The notes under the pieces were generated by a model. That model saw only the letters and a program-made list of their open reading frames with translations, did not search any database and was not told the DNA's origin. From Enoplolaimus lenunculus (lineage: Eukaryota > Nematoda > Enoplea > Enoplida > Thoracostomopsidae): a DNA stretch of 64,000 nucleotides. Of this stretch, positions 47,498 to 58,703 are shown in pieces. Positions within the stretch are counted from its first letter, which is position 1. Each line of letters begins with the position of its first letter. The position numbers were made by a program, and so were the translations under genes. The DNA lies in contig JASANG010001733.1 in assembly GCA_030248215.1 (NCBI GenBank), positions 124,001-188,000 of the forward strand, written 5' to 3'.

Positions 47498-48499
47498 TTA
47501 TAGATAGTAAACTGAAAATTTTTCGCTTAATACTTTAAGTTTGAATAACCGTTCATCAAACATACATACCTACTCTGCTTTCTGTTTGTCCAAAAATTTA
47601 ATAAAGCAAAAGCCAATTTTTTTAAAAAAAGTTTTAATATCGATGTTAGGTTGGAGATCTCAAATAAAAGTTGGTTCGGGGATTACATTTAATGAATGTA
47701 ACGAAATCGCAATTTTCTCCGGTCAGAAAATAAATCTGATGCTTCAGAACTGTTGTCCAATTAGTGTTATTTTTCTAATTTTCAGGACGATTCTCAATTT
47801 AAATTCATAGGTAAATTTTGAAAGTCTTTGTTTATACATATATATCTGATTATAACACTGAACTCATAGCTAATGATAGTCACACAAACAGAAAGGCACG
47901 TCAAACGTGCCTTGGACGTATAGTTCGAAATTCAGCACATTTTTCGCATTTGATTTCACGCTATTTCTGTGCTAATTTTAAGACGCGCAAATGCTGCCCT
48001 TCATCAGTTTCAAAGCTTATTCCACAGTGGGGATACATGCTATACGCATTTTAATGACCGAAAATCGTAAACATTGAATATAAAAAATAAGTTGTAGTTT
48101 TACGACGATAAAACCTGTACAATAAAAACTCGCTTTATATGCTAAAAGCTATGAGCCATTTATAAAAAAATGTCATTAAAACCGCGTGCCGACATATCTT
48201 ACAGCCTTATACTACGGTTGAAACTCATTTTTTTTCAATTTCACGAGCCCAACTGATCGTGCTGACGTGAAAAATACATCATAATGCAAAATGCAAAAAG
48301 AAAACCTCGGTAATAATATGTCAAGATTGCTTAGAACTGAATATAATGAGCGAGTCGTGCTTTATGAAACAAAACAATAGATAATTTGTGCGTATCAGGG
48401 TGTTGATATATATATTGTCTGAGATAGAAAGAAATACTAAAATCAAGGTTATCCGCCTTATTTGATGTTACGCCGTTTCTACGGCGCATTTAAAGATCA
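47498..48499. other. Gene-free block with a dispersed segment
   Basis: At 47925-48052, TCAGCACATTTTTCGCATTTG and GCTATACGCATTT match the dispersed segment at 50945-51125 in part. Otherwise nothing recognised. Confidence 0.4.
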
Positions 48500-48709
48500 T
48501 TGGCGGATCGTTTTTCTGCGGGACTGCAATAGAGTAAGTTTAAGATTTAGACTATTAATAATTATTTTGCGTAGGCTTAGGCGCAGGCTTAGGCGCAGGC
48601 TAGGCTTAGGCTTGTGTACAGACTTTTTCCTTACGCTTTACGCTTAATAGGCTTTTGGTGTAGACTTAGGAAATACGTTTATGCTACTGTTACGGCCCTG
48701 TTCTGGGCC
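48500..48709. mobile_element. TTAGGC-core TIR element, partly worn ends
   Basis: Left GGCGGATCGTTTTTCTGCGG, right (complement) GGCCCAGAACAGGGCCGTAA. The core at 48570-48625 is TTAGGC alternating with GCGCAGGC. Same type and orientation as 41044-41264. Confidence 0.75.
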
Positions 48710-49363
48710 TCTATAAATTGAAAATAAGCTCAGATGGCCTTCTATTTTGCTATCTTTTACAAGAAAGGTTCCTGCATCCTGTCCAAGGAATGACACATGA
48801 CACATCGTACCAGTATTAGTTGCCTTTAACATTTTTACGCGTAATATATTGTGGAAAATACTACCGAGCTAGAATTTACACGCAATCATTGTGACGCCCA
48901 AATAATTTTTGTATAAGGACCTTACATTTTTTCACAAATCTTTCTGATGGCGGGCGCCCAGTCCCCCGCCTTGCCCATTACTGGATTCGCCCCTAATAAC
49001 TAATATAGTAGATTGCAATAAATTATGACAAGCGTATTTTTTGAGAAACTTCAATAGCTTAGACTTTGAAAATTACCACGATTTTCGAACCTACTGAAGA
49101 ACCACATATTCCAAAATAATAAAAATTTCACTACCGAAATAGTCGAAACCTACAACAAAATTTTGCCACAGCCATAGATCAATTTTCAGTTGTAGGTAGA
49201 GTCTGATTGTGCCATGATTAAAACTACATCGCACAAAGATGTACGTAGTAAATTCGTTACAGAAGCCCGAGACAGCCAGTTCAGGTTTCATATCTTTCCT
49301 ATCAACATTACACTCGAGTCATCACATGAAATATATACGTTGCGATGCATTATAGTTAGAAGT
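48710..49363. other. Gene-free block
   Basis: Nothing recognised. Confidence 0.4.
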
Positions 49364-49548
49364 GCCAATGTTACTTTAAGGTGCGTACAGTAAATTAAGC
49401 GTATTTCTAAGCCTAAGCCTAAGCCTAAACGTTCCAAAAATGAGTTCCTGAGCCTAAGCCTAAGCCTAAGCAAAAAATGTAATCTAGAACCTAAACCCTT
49501 TTTATATACCCACCAGAAACCTGGACGCCCCTTAAAGTAACAAGGACC
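49364..49548. mobile_element. TTAGGC-core TIR element, TGTTACTTTA-ended type, copy 3
   Basis: Left GCCAATGTTACTTTAAGG, right (complement) GGTCCTTGTTACTTTAAGGG. CCTAAG arrays at 49410-49472, then AAAAAATGTAATCTAGAAC and ACCCACCAGAAACCTGGACG as in the copy at 15543. Confidence 0.8.
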
Positions 49549-49736
49549 GGTAGAAGCGTAGCCAGGAATTCAGTTCTTGAGGGTATACCTTCATGGGTTC
49601 ATGTACAGCTCTAGAACCTAAACCCTTTTTATATACCCACCAGAAACCTGGACGCCCCTTAAAGTAACAAGGACCGGTAGAAGCGTAGCAAGGAATTCAG
49701 TTCTTGAGGGAATACCTTCATGAGTTCATGTACAGC
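49483..49736. repeat. 127-bp tandem duplication spanning the right end of the element
   Basis: Two copies beginning TCTAGAACCTAAACCC (49483 and 49610), differing at a few positions. The unit joins the right half of the TTAGGC-core element at 49364 to its flank (GAAGCGTAGCCAGGAATTC). Confidence 0.95.
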
Positions 49737-50452
49737 TATACAAGAAAACATTTTGAGCTCTAAAATAATTCATAACGTTATTTTAAAATCTGCTAAAAGT
49801 GTGATTTTTGGTCCCTCCTGTAATTTCTGCAGGAGAAATATCGCATCTGTCTCTCTTGTATGCGCCTCTGAATAGGCGAAGGTTGTTCACGACGCTTTTT
49901 TTAAATTATAAAACCTATAAAGTGAAGAGAGAATGTGAACCTCGGACAACTTAATAGGATAAAGTCGTCCAAGCGAATAAAGCTGCAGCCTTAGAAGATT
50001 TGACCTCTAATGTACCTAAACACTCAAACTTAAAAATCGCTTTTATAATTGAAAGCTTTTTGTATACGGGCATGTAAATGAAAAATTTGCTATGGTGAAT
50101 TGAAATCAGTGTCCGGTAAATTAGGGAACATAAAACAGGGTTATGCTGTTACATATACATTTTTGCAGGAAATATACACCTGCGACGAGTAGAAAGTTAT
50201 AATTCAACCGGAATAAACCTAACGTAAGCATCGGACGTGTCCTAGGAACTCAGATTGGTTGGGGAGGGTTGAGACTAAAAGAAATGACAAAATGGTTCTT
50301 TATTAAGACAAAACAGGGAAATTTTTTTATAAATATGCGATTCAAAATACCTCTTCGAAGTTCACGCTTGCAAGCATTTGTCATTTGTTAAAACGTCAAC
50401 TTAAAGTCTTTTAATTCAATCAAGTGAAAACTTAATGTTCAACGTACGACGG
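49737..50452. other. Gene-free block
   Basis: Nothing recognised. Confidence 0.4.
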
Positions 50453-50623
50453 GGCCCATGTATACAACAGGGCCGGAACAGTAGTATAAGTATATTCCTA
50501 AGCGTATAAATGAGTCTATTCCTAAGCCTAAGCCTAAGCCTAAGCCTAAGTAAAAAATAGTCTAAAGCTATATCTATTATAGCGCCACCGGAAAACGATC
50601 CGGCCCTGTTCTATACATGGGCC
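50453..50623. mobile_element. TTAGGC-core TIR element, complete copy
   Basis: 171 bp. Left end GGCCCATGTATACAACAGGG, right end (complement) GGCCCATGTATAGAACAGGG. Flanks tacgacgg and tgcgacgg match at 7 of 8 positions. The core at 50518-50550 is five CCTAAG units. Opposite orientation to 41044-41264. Confidence 0.9.
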
Positions 50624-50944
50624 TGCGACGGACTACGTCAAGTCAGCAAAACACAGCAGTGATTTCGTTTTTGTTTTGTTCAACTTCGACTTATTCAATT
50701 TTAAACTTCGTTAAAAGTAAATACTGCTGAACCAACACTGTGAGACACGTTTAAGTATTAAGAAACCTTGACCAATCAGGTGTAAAAATATAATGCTATA
50801 TGCATATGCAATACTGTGTGACGTATGCATGACCATATTTGCGATTTACTACTATTTTGTTTTCACTTCATTTCATTTTTAGCTCCAAAGTATATGCTCA
50901 AATGCAAAATTGATTTAAAGAAACGTATCTCACAGGTGTGTAGC

Positions 50945-51125
50945 ACCTGGCATCAGTTGGTGTTAGGTCTTGTGACTTTCGGACCAGTGAACGCTGATGC
51001 TCAAAATTCCGCACATTTTTCGCATTTGATTTTCTTTACTCTTGTTTCACTTTCGAGGTCAGCAACAGTAATAATTAGCGACTTTGACCACCTATTACTG
51101 ATGATAATAGTTTCTATACACATTT
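50945..51125 (+). repeat. Unclassified dispersed segment, copy 2
   Basis: Matches 44825-45015 (other strand) without indels over about 48 codons; frame LVLGLVTFGPVNADAQNS. A partial third match lies at 47925-48052. No domain recognised. Confidence 0.55.
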
Positions 51126-51632
51126 AAGAATATAAGAATATGGTTGAACAATCGTAATATTGGGTATAAAGTTTATACACCTTCACTAAAAAGATAAATT
51201 TAAGTATCTAGCTAGTACGACTTAAGCTATATGCTTGTGATGTATCGTTTTCGAACCCCGACCCTTCCCGGGCGTTGATTCGAATTTGTCCAACCTTGAA
51301 ATGGGTCTACTAGTCTATTAACACCTGTGTACTGTGCAGTACCTATCGGATGTCGCACTCTAGTCTTTGTAACTTTTGAAAACAGGATTGAAATTTTACA
51401 CGCAACCACAATGTGTATTAGGTGACAGGACCGGTCAAAATGGGATTTTCGGCAGATCCCAAGGCGGGTATGCTCTAGGTCCTGGCTGGTCCTACAATAC
51501 GACAATACGGATTTTAGCGTCCCCACGGCTCGTACACATCTATAACACACGGTTCTGACAGTTTTACTGGCGAAATGTACAAATACATAACAAATGATAT
51601 AAACCCTGACCCGTTAGCAGCGTTTTACGTTT
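51126..51632. other. Block without recognised gene
   Basis: An open frame at 51227-51550 (minus) has no features; composition rises in GC from here to about 53.2 kb. Confidence 0.35.
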
Positions 51633-51842
51633 TTATGCTATTTTAAAAATCTGATCGAGAATAACTTTCGTGCGAGGGTCCATACGATCGGAATGTACAC
51701 GGGCGAGCAGTTTTTGAATCGTCCGGCACATGTGGCAACCATTGCAACTCGGACAGTAGTTGTGGTTTGCGTTGTGTGAAGAGCAGTTACCCTTCGAATA
51801 GAACTGACAGTTTTTGTTACGCAGCTTTCGCGATAAACACAT
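51633..51842 (-). CDS. Cysteine-rich open frame, unrecognised (possible exon)
   Basis: This minus-strand frame ends KNCQFYSKGNC, then a His/Asn-rich stretch, then CPSCNGCHMC and RTIQKLLARVHSDR to a stop at 51633. The close C-x2-C-x2-C-x2-C spacing and the G/C-rich third codon positions look coding, and a zinc-binding role would fit, but this is inference. The adjacent upstream sequence has another cysteine-rich run (CINCRTCEC) in a different frame, so an intron, a gene boundary or decay may lie between. No start codon, partner exon or known family could be assigned. Confidence 0.3.
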   Translation of the reverse strand: MCLSRKLRNKNCQFYSKGNCSSHNANHNYCPSCNGCHMCRTIQKLLARVHSDRMDPRTKVILDQIFKIA

Positions 51843-53379
51843 TCACAAGTTCGACAGTTAATGCACTGTAATTTATATCACTCGGGGTTGTTGACTCACG
51901 CGGATTGGGCTCAACGCAGCTAGAAAAAGGAGCGCTTTGAATGTTATAAGGTATATTTGATAAATCTTGGAAAAATTCGTTTAGAATACCGAAATGTTGA
52001 GTAGTTAGGAAACATATTATTGCAAAATGGTAACTCGTTGTTTTCAAGTGTGTCAAAGCGATCGACGCGGTTGTTCGCCATCGTATGGACTGTTATGGTA
52101 TTTTGTCTTTTACAGTTGGTAAGTTTTATATAACAAGCGTTTATATACGCTGCAAGAGAGAAAATGATTAGCGATATTTGAGTATCGCATTCTTTTCCGT
52201 GGATTGATGTTGCAACATTTTAAAACAACATCTTTAGTACTTTCGGATGCCGTTTGGAAGATAGTATCATTGTGGGTATATGACCCACATAACAAAAGGG
52301 TGTAACTTTGCCAATTTGATAGGTATTCAAAATGTTAGCGTTTCAGCGTGGTTTGTCAAAAAGGTGGCCCCAAGCGGTATTTTAGGGAATTGATAGCAAA
52401 GCATAGTTTAATTACAAATTATTTATAGGCTCTAGCTTTAGTGAAACAAAGTTTAACTGGTGTGATAGTAATATAAAAACTCAGTTAGTATTGGATTCAT
52501 TTAGTTCAGCAGTTTGTCTTTGCACAAGTAACGTTTTGGTTACGTAAGGTTTAGATAGTGGGAAACGGGTTTCTTAAGTGCGTTGCAGCTTACCATTTAT
52601 GTTTGTCGCCAAGTCGCGAGTGTGTTTTATACGGATTGTAAACTTAAACATTTCGATTTCTAAGTCTGTGGCAAGGTTCCTGATGCATTGTGTTTTTTGC
52701 AATAAGGATGTTCGACATTCCGTGGTTCATAATTTTTACTGCCTCCGGGGACGGTACACAAAGTCCCGTAGTAAAATAATATACGATAAAAATATATTAT
52801 TGCATATATTACAACCAATTCGGCCCACCTCGGCGGCGGGACCGTCTTCACAGCCGAGCTTTCAGTATACTACATTGGAAGCAATTTGCACGGGCACGTC
52901 CAAGTCCGTTTCAACCATAATGCGGAGCTGTCGTCGCAGCAACGGAGGGCTGGAAGGTTAATATCAGGTGTATAGTTTTGAAGAAGGTGACGAACGATGT
53001 TACAACTAATTTATAGCAAAATTTTGAGTCATGTTCTCGTCACAACATTATCATACCGCGCTACACAGCTTTGGATGCTCTGCTCCGTGCTCAGCCATGC
53101 GTTTTTCCCGAACAAGAACCAACCTCTACTCAACAGAAATTCTGTACGCACTACGGATTGTTACTGACGTTCACTTTTTTTGCAGTCCTAGAGTTAGCGT
53201 TTAATCACTACAGCAGCTAAACAATAGGTTAAAGTAGGAGGAGCAAGTTCGGCAGGTGACGTAATGAATGCAGACGTAAGACTAAAACAAGGCAGGAAAT
53301 AATAAAAAAGAACATACCAGCATTCCGTTTTGCATTTATTTTATGTTGTTTTGTTTGCGCTCAATGTACTAGAAAAGAT
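51843..53379. other. GC-richer block with several short coding-like stretches
   Basis: Candidates: minus 52110-52295 (SESTKDVVLKCCNINPRKR...), plus 52578-52961 (ends in a GC-rich stretch with Ser/Thr/Arg) and either strand at 53031-53204. None has a recognisable domain, and splice sites are ambiguous. It could be an unrecognised multi-exon gene. Confidence 0.25.
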
Positions 53380-53714
53380 CGAAGAATAAGTGCTCTGTAT
53401 TAACCAACCCCGAAATTTGTGGTATGGCATTTGTTAACATTAACTTGTATGCTTTATGATGTTTCGAAGAATAAGTTCTCTGTATTAACCAACCCCGAAA
53501 TTTGTGGTATGGCATTTGTTTACATTAACTTGTATGCTTTATGATGTTCCGAAGAATAAGTCCTCTGTATTAACCAACCCCGAAATTTGTGGTATGGCAT
53601 TTAACATTAACTTGTATGCTTTATGATGTTTCGAAGAATAAGTTCTCTGTATTAACCAACCCCGAAATTTGTGGTATGGCATTTGCTAACATTAACTTGT
53701 ATGCTTTATGATGT
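53380..53714. repeat. About 83-bp tandem repeat, 4 copies
   Basis: Units starting GAAGAATAAGT at 53381, 53466, 53551 and 53633, each with ATTAACCAACCCCGAAATTTG and GTATGCTTTATGATG. Very similar to each other; the third lacks a few bases. No coding role seen. Confidence 0.95.
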
Positions 53715-56006
53715 GTATCATCTTGTCATTTTGCATTGCTCATTGTTTCTCGGAATAGGTTAATCTGCGTCTGCATTTCCACGTTGCGCTGCCGGTAAAT
53801 AAAAACGTTTGTGAAGTATAGCTACTCACATCACTGATCCTTGGAAAAATCTAAAACGCATCACACCCAAAATAGAACTGCTTTTCTAGATCATGTATCT
53901 AAAAGGTATAAATATGTATTAACCTAGTTACGACTTTAGTATGCCTTGAAGGTGCACAACGTCGAGAAAGTTTTTTCCGACTTTGTAAATAGTGTTGGCG
54001 CATATACGCGATAATTTGAAGTCGATCATTTTCCCTGTCGACAAACGCACAGTTTAGGCAACCCTATAATGATGTTGTATCGCATTTGTTACATAACATT
54101 GTGTGCTCTGTACATGTTACGTGTATTTTGCGTCATTCCTGATGATTTGCACATTATTGTTAAGGTTTGTCTAAACTGTACCTGTTTTAGCACATTGCGC
54201 ACACGTAGATTAAGACATATGAGAAAAGCCGTGAAGATTTACTTTCCTTACGTTCAAAAACAAAAAGTTATATTAGAGCTTATTTCGCAAGAATTAAATT
54301 TCCGGTTAGCTCACGGCTTGTGTCCCAGGTGACACCACGTTAAAAAAGCGCGAACCTGATCGCGAACCTCTTGCATGGCATGAAAAAAGCGACAAATTTG
54401 ATTGGTAACTTTCAGATGGAATGAAAGGAAAACACATTCATTTTCAACGTTCAATGGTTTTTAGCTTTCTTACACTAATATAGTAAATAGTGGATCAGGA
54501 TTTATTAGAAAACCCGTGATACTAGCTCAGCTAAGGTCATTAGCAAGTGCCAAAGTGTTTAATTAACTCACGGCTTTTGTCAGTGGTATCATCTACAATT
54601 TTATGTTTTAGTTGTGTTTTTGTGAAGGCGTATAAATATTCTCATTGGACGTGGACGATGTTTCTCGGACTATTGATACAATGATTGTAAGTTTATTGGT
54701 CGGGAGGTGAGCCAGTTATTTAACTATTTAGGTCTGTCAGTTTTAAGTAGTTTTTACTGGGTCGCTGTTGTATTTTCGAAGTATAATTTCAGGCATATAA
54801 CTATATATCATAAAATGAAAACTTCACTGCACAAAATTTAAACAAATGTTTAAAAGTGATCTTGCACTTGAACATTTGTCACGCTATGCTAGTTATTAAC
54901 GCATTTGGGGTCCGTTTTAAACATATAAACATATTTAACAGACCACGCATTATAAATAGGGGCCACAGGTAAACAAAGTTTTACCAGAGCCGGAGGCGAA
55001 GCTAACGTCGGTCATATAAATAATGTTGAATTTACAAAATTTTACAATATAATTTGCAAATGTGGAAAAAAATTTTCACACGCTTTTTTACAAACCGGCA
55101 CAATTATAGCATTAAAATTGTCCCAATGCTAGAAAACAACTCGCTGAACATACAACTTTTATAAAAATGGGGAAAACTCCATTGCTAAAACTGTAGAAAC
55201 CTGTGACAAAAATTCTCCGAAGCCGCAGGCCGACAGTTTTCCTGAGCCGGAGGAACACCCTTCAGTTGCACACTGATGAGTACCTAAGTATGCTGCTGCC
55301 GACAACTCGACGTAGGTACACGATAGATACTGATTTTGTCAAATGAGACAACCCTGTATTGGCAACGCACCGCACAAGTGTTTCGAGCGATGTCAGGCAA
55401 AGCGAACCCGATTTTTCAAGTATAAAAATAATGCACAAAAATAGCTTTGTGTTGAAAGCATTTTTTCAAAAAATAATTAAATAATTTACTAAAATTGAAT
55501 TCAACCAATACATGATAAATAACGACATCTGGGGACCACTGATAAAACGCCAAGAGAACCAAAGCACCGTTCGACCAAAACAACTAATGACGCAAACTGT
55601 CACAACTCTGCCAAACACATTTTTGACATAAACAAATCTAATTCAACAATACGGGTCAAAAATTATTAATGGATGTTGACCACAGGTGATTGACATATAC
55701 ACACAAAACCGGATCATATTTGTCCGTATATATGCTGAATATTTAAGACATTTTCCGTCAAAGGAAACGCATACGATTCATTTCTTAAAAACAAAAACAG
55801 AAAATAACTGATTTGTAACTCGCAAAGCCTGTACGTTATTGCAAACTACATCAGGCCAGGCTTACATTATGATACAGATAAATCGGCACATAATGCGGCA
55901 CATAACGCGACAAGGCACTTAGCAATATTCAATAAAGCAGAACACCACATGCGTTTTCAGTTTGGAGTTCAAAGCCATGTTTTGTTTTTTCGCACCGACC
56001 CCAACG
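53715..56006. other. Block without recognised gene
   Basis: An 87-codon frame at 54069-54332 (plus) starts with a hydrophobic segment (MMLYRICYITLCALYML) and is followed by CCCAG/GTGACA, a possible donor; no family recognised. GAGCCGGAGG-like phrases occur at 54988 and 55240. Confidence 0.35.
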
Positions 56007-56489
56007 TTAACTTCCGGGTCGTGTTTTTAAGGCGGTCCACATTTTCGAGGACAAACACAAGTTAAAGAAATTATTGCGAACCCGGCCAATGAGAAGCCAA
56101 CCCAGCATACAGGAGACAGCAATTTTGTGTTCTTCAGAACTTTGTTGAAATTGTTGTGATATTGCGGTTAAATTCAGTTCTAGACTGCATTGCTGTTCCA
56201 TGCTCAATTGCAATCCTCTGTAATTCATGGCTTGCAAGCAACAGACCTCTTGTCCATCGCATATGGCCATCCGTGTGCACTGGAATAAGACATCCGAAAT
56301 GCCAGTATCTAGTTTGCGTTCGTTTTTACAGGTGCTTTCAGTGGGCGGACAGCTAGACAGCTCAGACACATCATCCGCTGCAGCCTGCGGCGAAATTTGC
56401 GAGAGTTTTACGTTGTCGTCAGCTAACATTGTTTCTGCAAGTAGAAATGCCTCATTCGGCACTTCACTACATTTGAATGTGCGCTGTAA
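56007..56489 (-). CDS. Candidate terminal exon of an unrecognised gene
   Basis: A minus-strand frame of about 161 codons opens right after a good acceptor (AATTTACAG, ending at 56490) in phase 0 and runs to a stop at 56007. It begins RTFKCSEVPNEAFLLAETML and continues with a mixed acidic/polar region (DDNVKLSQISPQAAADDVSE), several cysteines, and a hydrophobic segment (CMLGWLLIGRV) near the end. Codon usage and amino-acid balance look more coding-like than surrounding frames. No family recognised, no upstream exon identified, and no polyadenylation signal confirmed. A chance frame remains possible. Confidence 0.35.
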   Translation of the reverse strand, partial: LQRTFKCSEVPNEAFLLAETMLADDNVKLSQISPQAAADDVSELSSCPPTESTCKNERKLDTGISDVLFQCTRMAICDGQEVCCLQAMNYRGLQLSMEQQCSLELNLTAISQQFQQSSEEHKIAVSCMLGWLLIGRVRNNFFNLCLSSKMWTALKTRPGS

Positions 56490-56509
56490 ATTCCAATCAG
56501 TTGATTAAT

Positions 56510-56720
56510 CAATTCACCTAGCGAGTTGGTTATTTCTGAATTAATATCAGTAAACATTAACTCTCTGAGTTGAGATGATTCTCATTCTGAGTTGAGTTGA
56601 CTCTGAGTGAGTTGTTTAATTCACTAAGAATGAATTGAATCGACTCAAAATTCTGAGTTCTGATCGTCCTAACTCAGACTGAGCGGATTCAACTTTCTAA
56701 GTTAAAATCTACTCACTGAA
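56510..56720. repeat. Degenerate GAGTTGA/TCAACTC repeat patch
   Basis: Short GAGTTGA, TGACTC and ATTCTGAGT phrases alternate on both strands over about 200 bp. Confidence 0.6.
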
Positions 56721-57767
56721 ATTTATGCATAGTCCAGATGCACTGAATCTGGAAACGGCGTTTTCGGACCTTGTGAGACATCCATAGACCATTGTAAAAG
56801 TTTCACCGAAATTCGCACGCGTTATTATCAATCCCGGTTTTCTATCCATAAAATTTCTGTATCTCATACCCAGGAATTTTTGAATAATTCAAATATAGCT
56901 ACATTCAACAGCTAGATAAATCGTCGTATGCAAGGGCAAAGCTACAAGGACGATATTTCTTTTCACGGCAAGTGACAACAAATGACCATTTTCGTGACTC
57001 TGGAGTGGACGACCAATACAAGGGCGCATTTTCTATGTTTTTACCTGGCAGCAAGTAACTACTCAAGGAAATACTGGAAGAAATTGAAGAAAATTCCTTA
57101 TCGAACTAATTTTACTTAGAGCACTCAATTTTAGTGACCGGTGCAAAATTTGCTTTGGGTTCATTCAGTAACCGCGACCCTTTGAAGAGTATCATAAGAG
57201 GAATAAAGAAACTACCAGAGCTGCAAAAACAATTACAGTAGTATATATTCTACCTGCGCTGTGCTCAAATTATATTGTGAACATTTGTGGACCCTTTGTG
57301 AACAATCATTGAAACACGTTAGTATTTACACTATATGTTTTAAGCATCGAGAATGCACGCTTTTTGAAAGTTTTGTAGAATGTTCTCTGCAGGAAAGCAG
57401 AGCTGGAATGAGGTAACTTGCGTATAGAATATCCAAATTAGCCGCTTCGACACCATACACAAATTGGACAGCTAAACGTCTCGTTTAAGTTGTTATTAAA
57501 AGTTTGATTTTTGTAATTTTTCGAAAAAATTGTATTACAAATATGTAATTACCATAGCTAGTCGATATTATTGTGTGATGCTAATGACATCGTGCAATAG
57601 ATTACGTTTCCTTGCGATGCTTGTTCGACTGAAATTTCTAACTAAGACAATAATATTTTGTAATAACCTCCCTCTATGCAGAACAGGCGCTTGGGACCAT
57701 GGAGCAAGCGCGCAATTTGGGCGGGCCCCGGGGATAAAACCTCACCGTATCCCATGTAAAAGAAAGA
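56721..57767. other. Block with a possible decayed coding stretch
   Basis: One plus-strand frame from about 56920 to 57320 reads protein-like over several segments (for example FLFTASDNNDHFRDSG, FALGSFSNRDPLKSIIRGIK) separated by in-frame stops. No family recognised; chance is not excluded. Confidence 0.25.
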
Positions 57768-58703
57768 AACTAGTTAAAAGTGCCCCTAGAAGGGACAGAT
57801 TGTGATATGTTTCGCTTGAAGCATGTAAAAGAGTTTAAACAAGGGTTAGTTAGACCATAGATCAGTAGGTAATGCGTATAATATTAGCTCCATAACTTCT
57901 ATGAAAATAGTTGTCATCTATACCTTTGACGGCTGTCTTTCAGTGTTAACACGCTTGCTGTCAGTGAAACAAGAAACATATGGGCCCAACAAACTTTCAT
58001 CTGTTAAGCTATAAATCGACACTATGGGTTTTCAAGGCGTTCTAAAGTACAACTTTCAACATGTCTTTCGTATAACAGTCAGTTGCTTTTTAAAGTTATC
58101 TCAATTGAGCGCCTGCAGAACATGTTCTTTGAAATATTTTGCAACGTTTGAATGGTATTTTCTAGATGAATAGCTTAAATATGTCACGGCACAGAACACA
58201 ATTTGGAAAAGCTTCTCGACTTCACATCATCAAATTGTCATGGTAAAGAGAGGTAAAATTGTCGAGCACGTATGCGTGACATTTTTTATTCGATAATCAA
58301 TAGACGCAATTTGTAATCTTGCAATATTGAAATATTTACTATCAAGTTTTAGAAACATAAATATTTTAAAACTCAAAAAATATTCTCTTCCAATGAAGAA
58401 TGCTAGATTAATAGATCACTTATAAACTGAACACTGTAAAACCCAACAAACGCTAAAATTAAGCTGATAGGTGATGTCCGCTGGGCCCATATGTTTCTTG
58501 TTTCACTGACCACAAGCATGTTAACACTGAAAGACAGCCGTCAAAGATATAGATGACAACTATTTTCATAGAAGTTATGGAGCTAATATTATAAGTATTA
58601 CCTACTGATCTATGGTCTAACTAACCCTTGTTTAAACTCTTTTACATGCTTCAAGCGAAACATATCACAATCTGTCCCTTCTAAGGGCACTTTTACCTAG
58701 TTA
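57768..58703. mobile_element. Large foldback structure with about 220-bp arms
   Basis: The left arm (57768-57989, ending AAACATATGGGCCCA) is the reverse complement of the right arm (58482-58703, starting TGGGCCCATATGTTT) with about eight differences, roughly 96% identity. A 490-bp spacer (57990-58481) holds no ORF. Outer identity stops sharply near AACTAG on each side. A transcript across it would form a long hairpin RNA. Class of element unknown. Confidence 0.9.

Noticed and set aside
908-52295. Single giant kinase gene linking the left-end N-lobe to the C-lobe-like segment at 52 kb
   Set aside because: Both are on the minus strand, but transcription from 3.4 kb runs toward position 1, away from 52 kb, so they cannot be joined in that order.
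53031-53204. Short plus-strand frame starting MFSSQHYHTALHSFG
   Set aside because: The opposite strand reads equally protein-like, there is no domain, and splice sites are unclear; strand cannot be decided.
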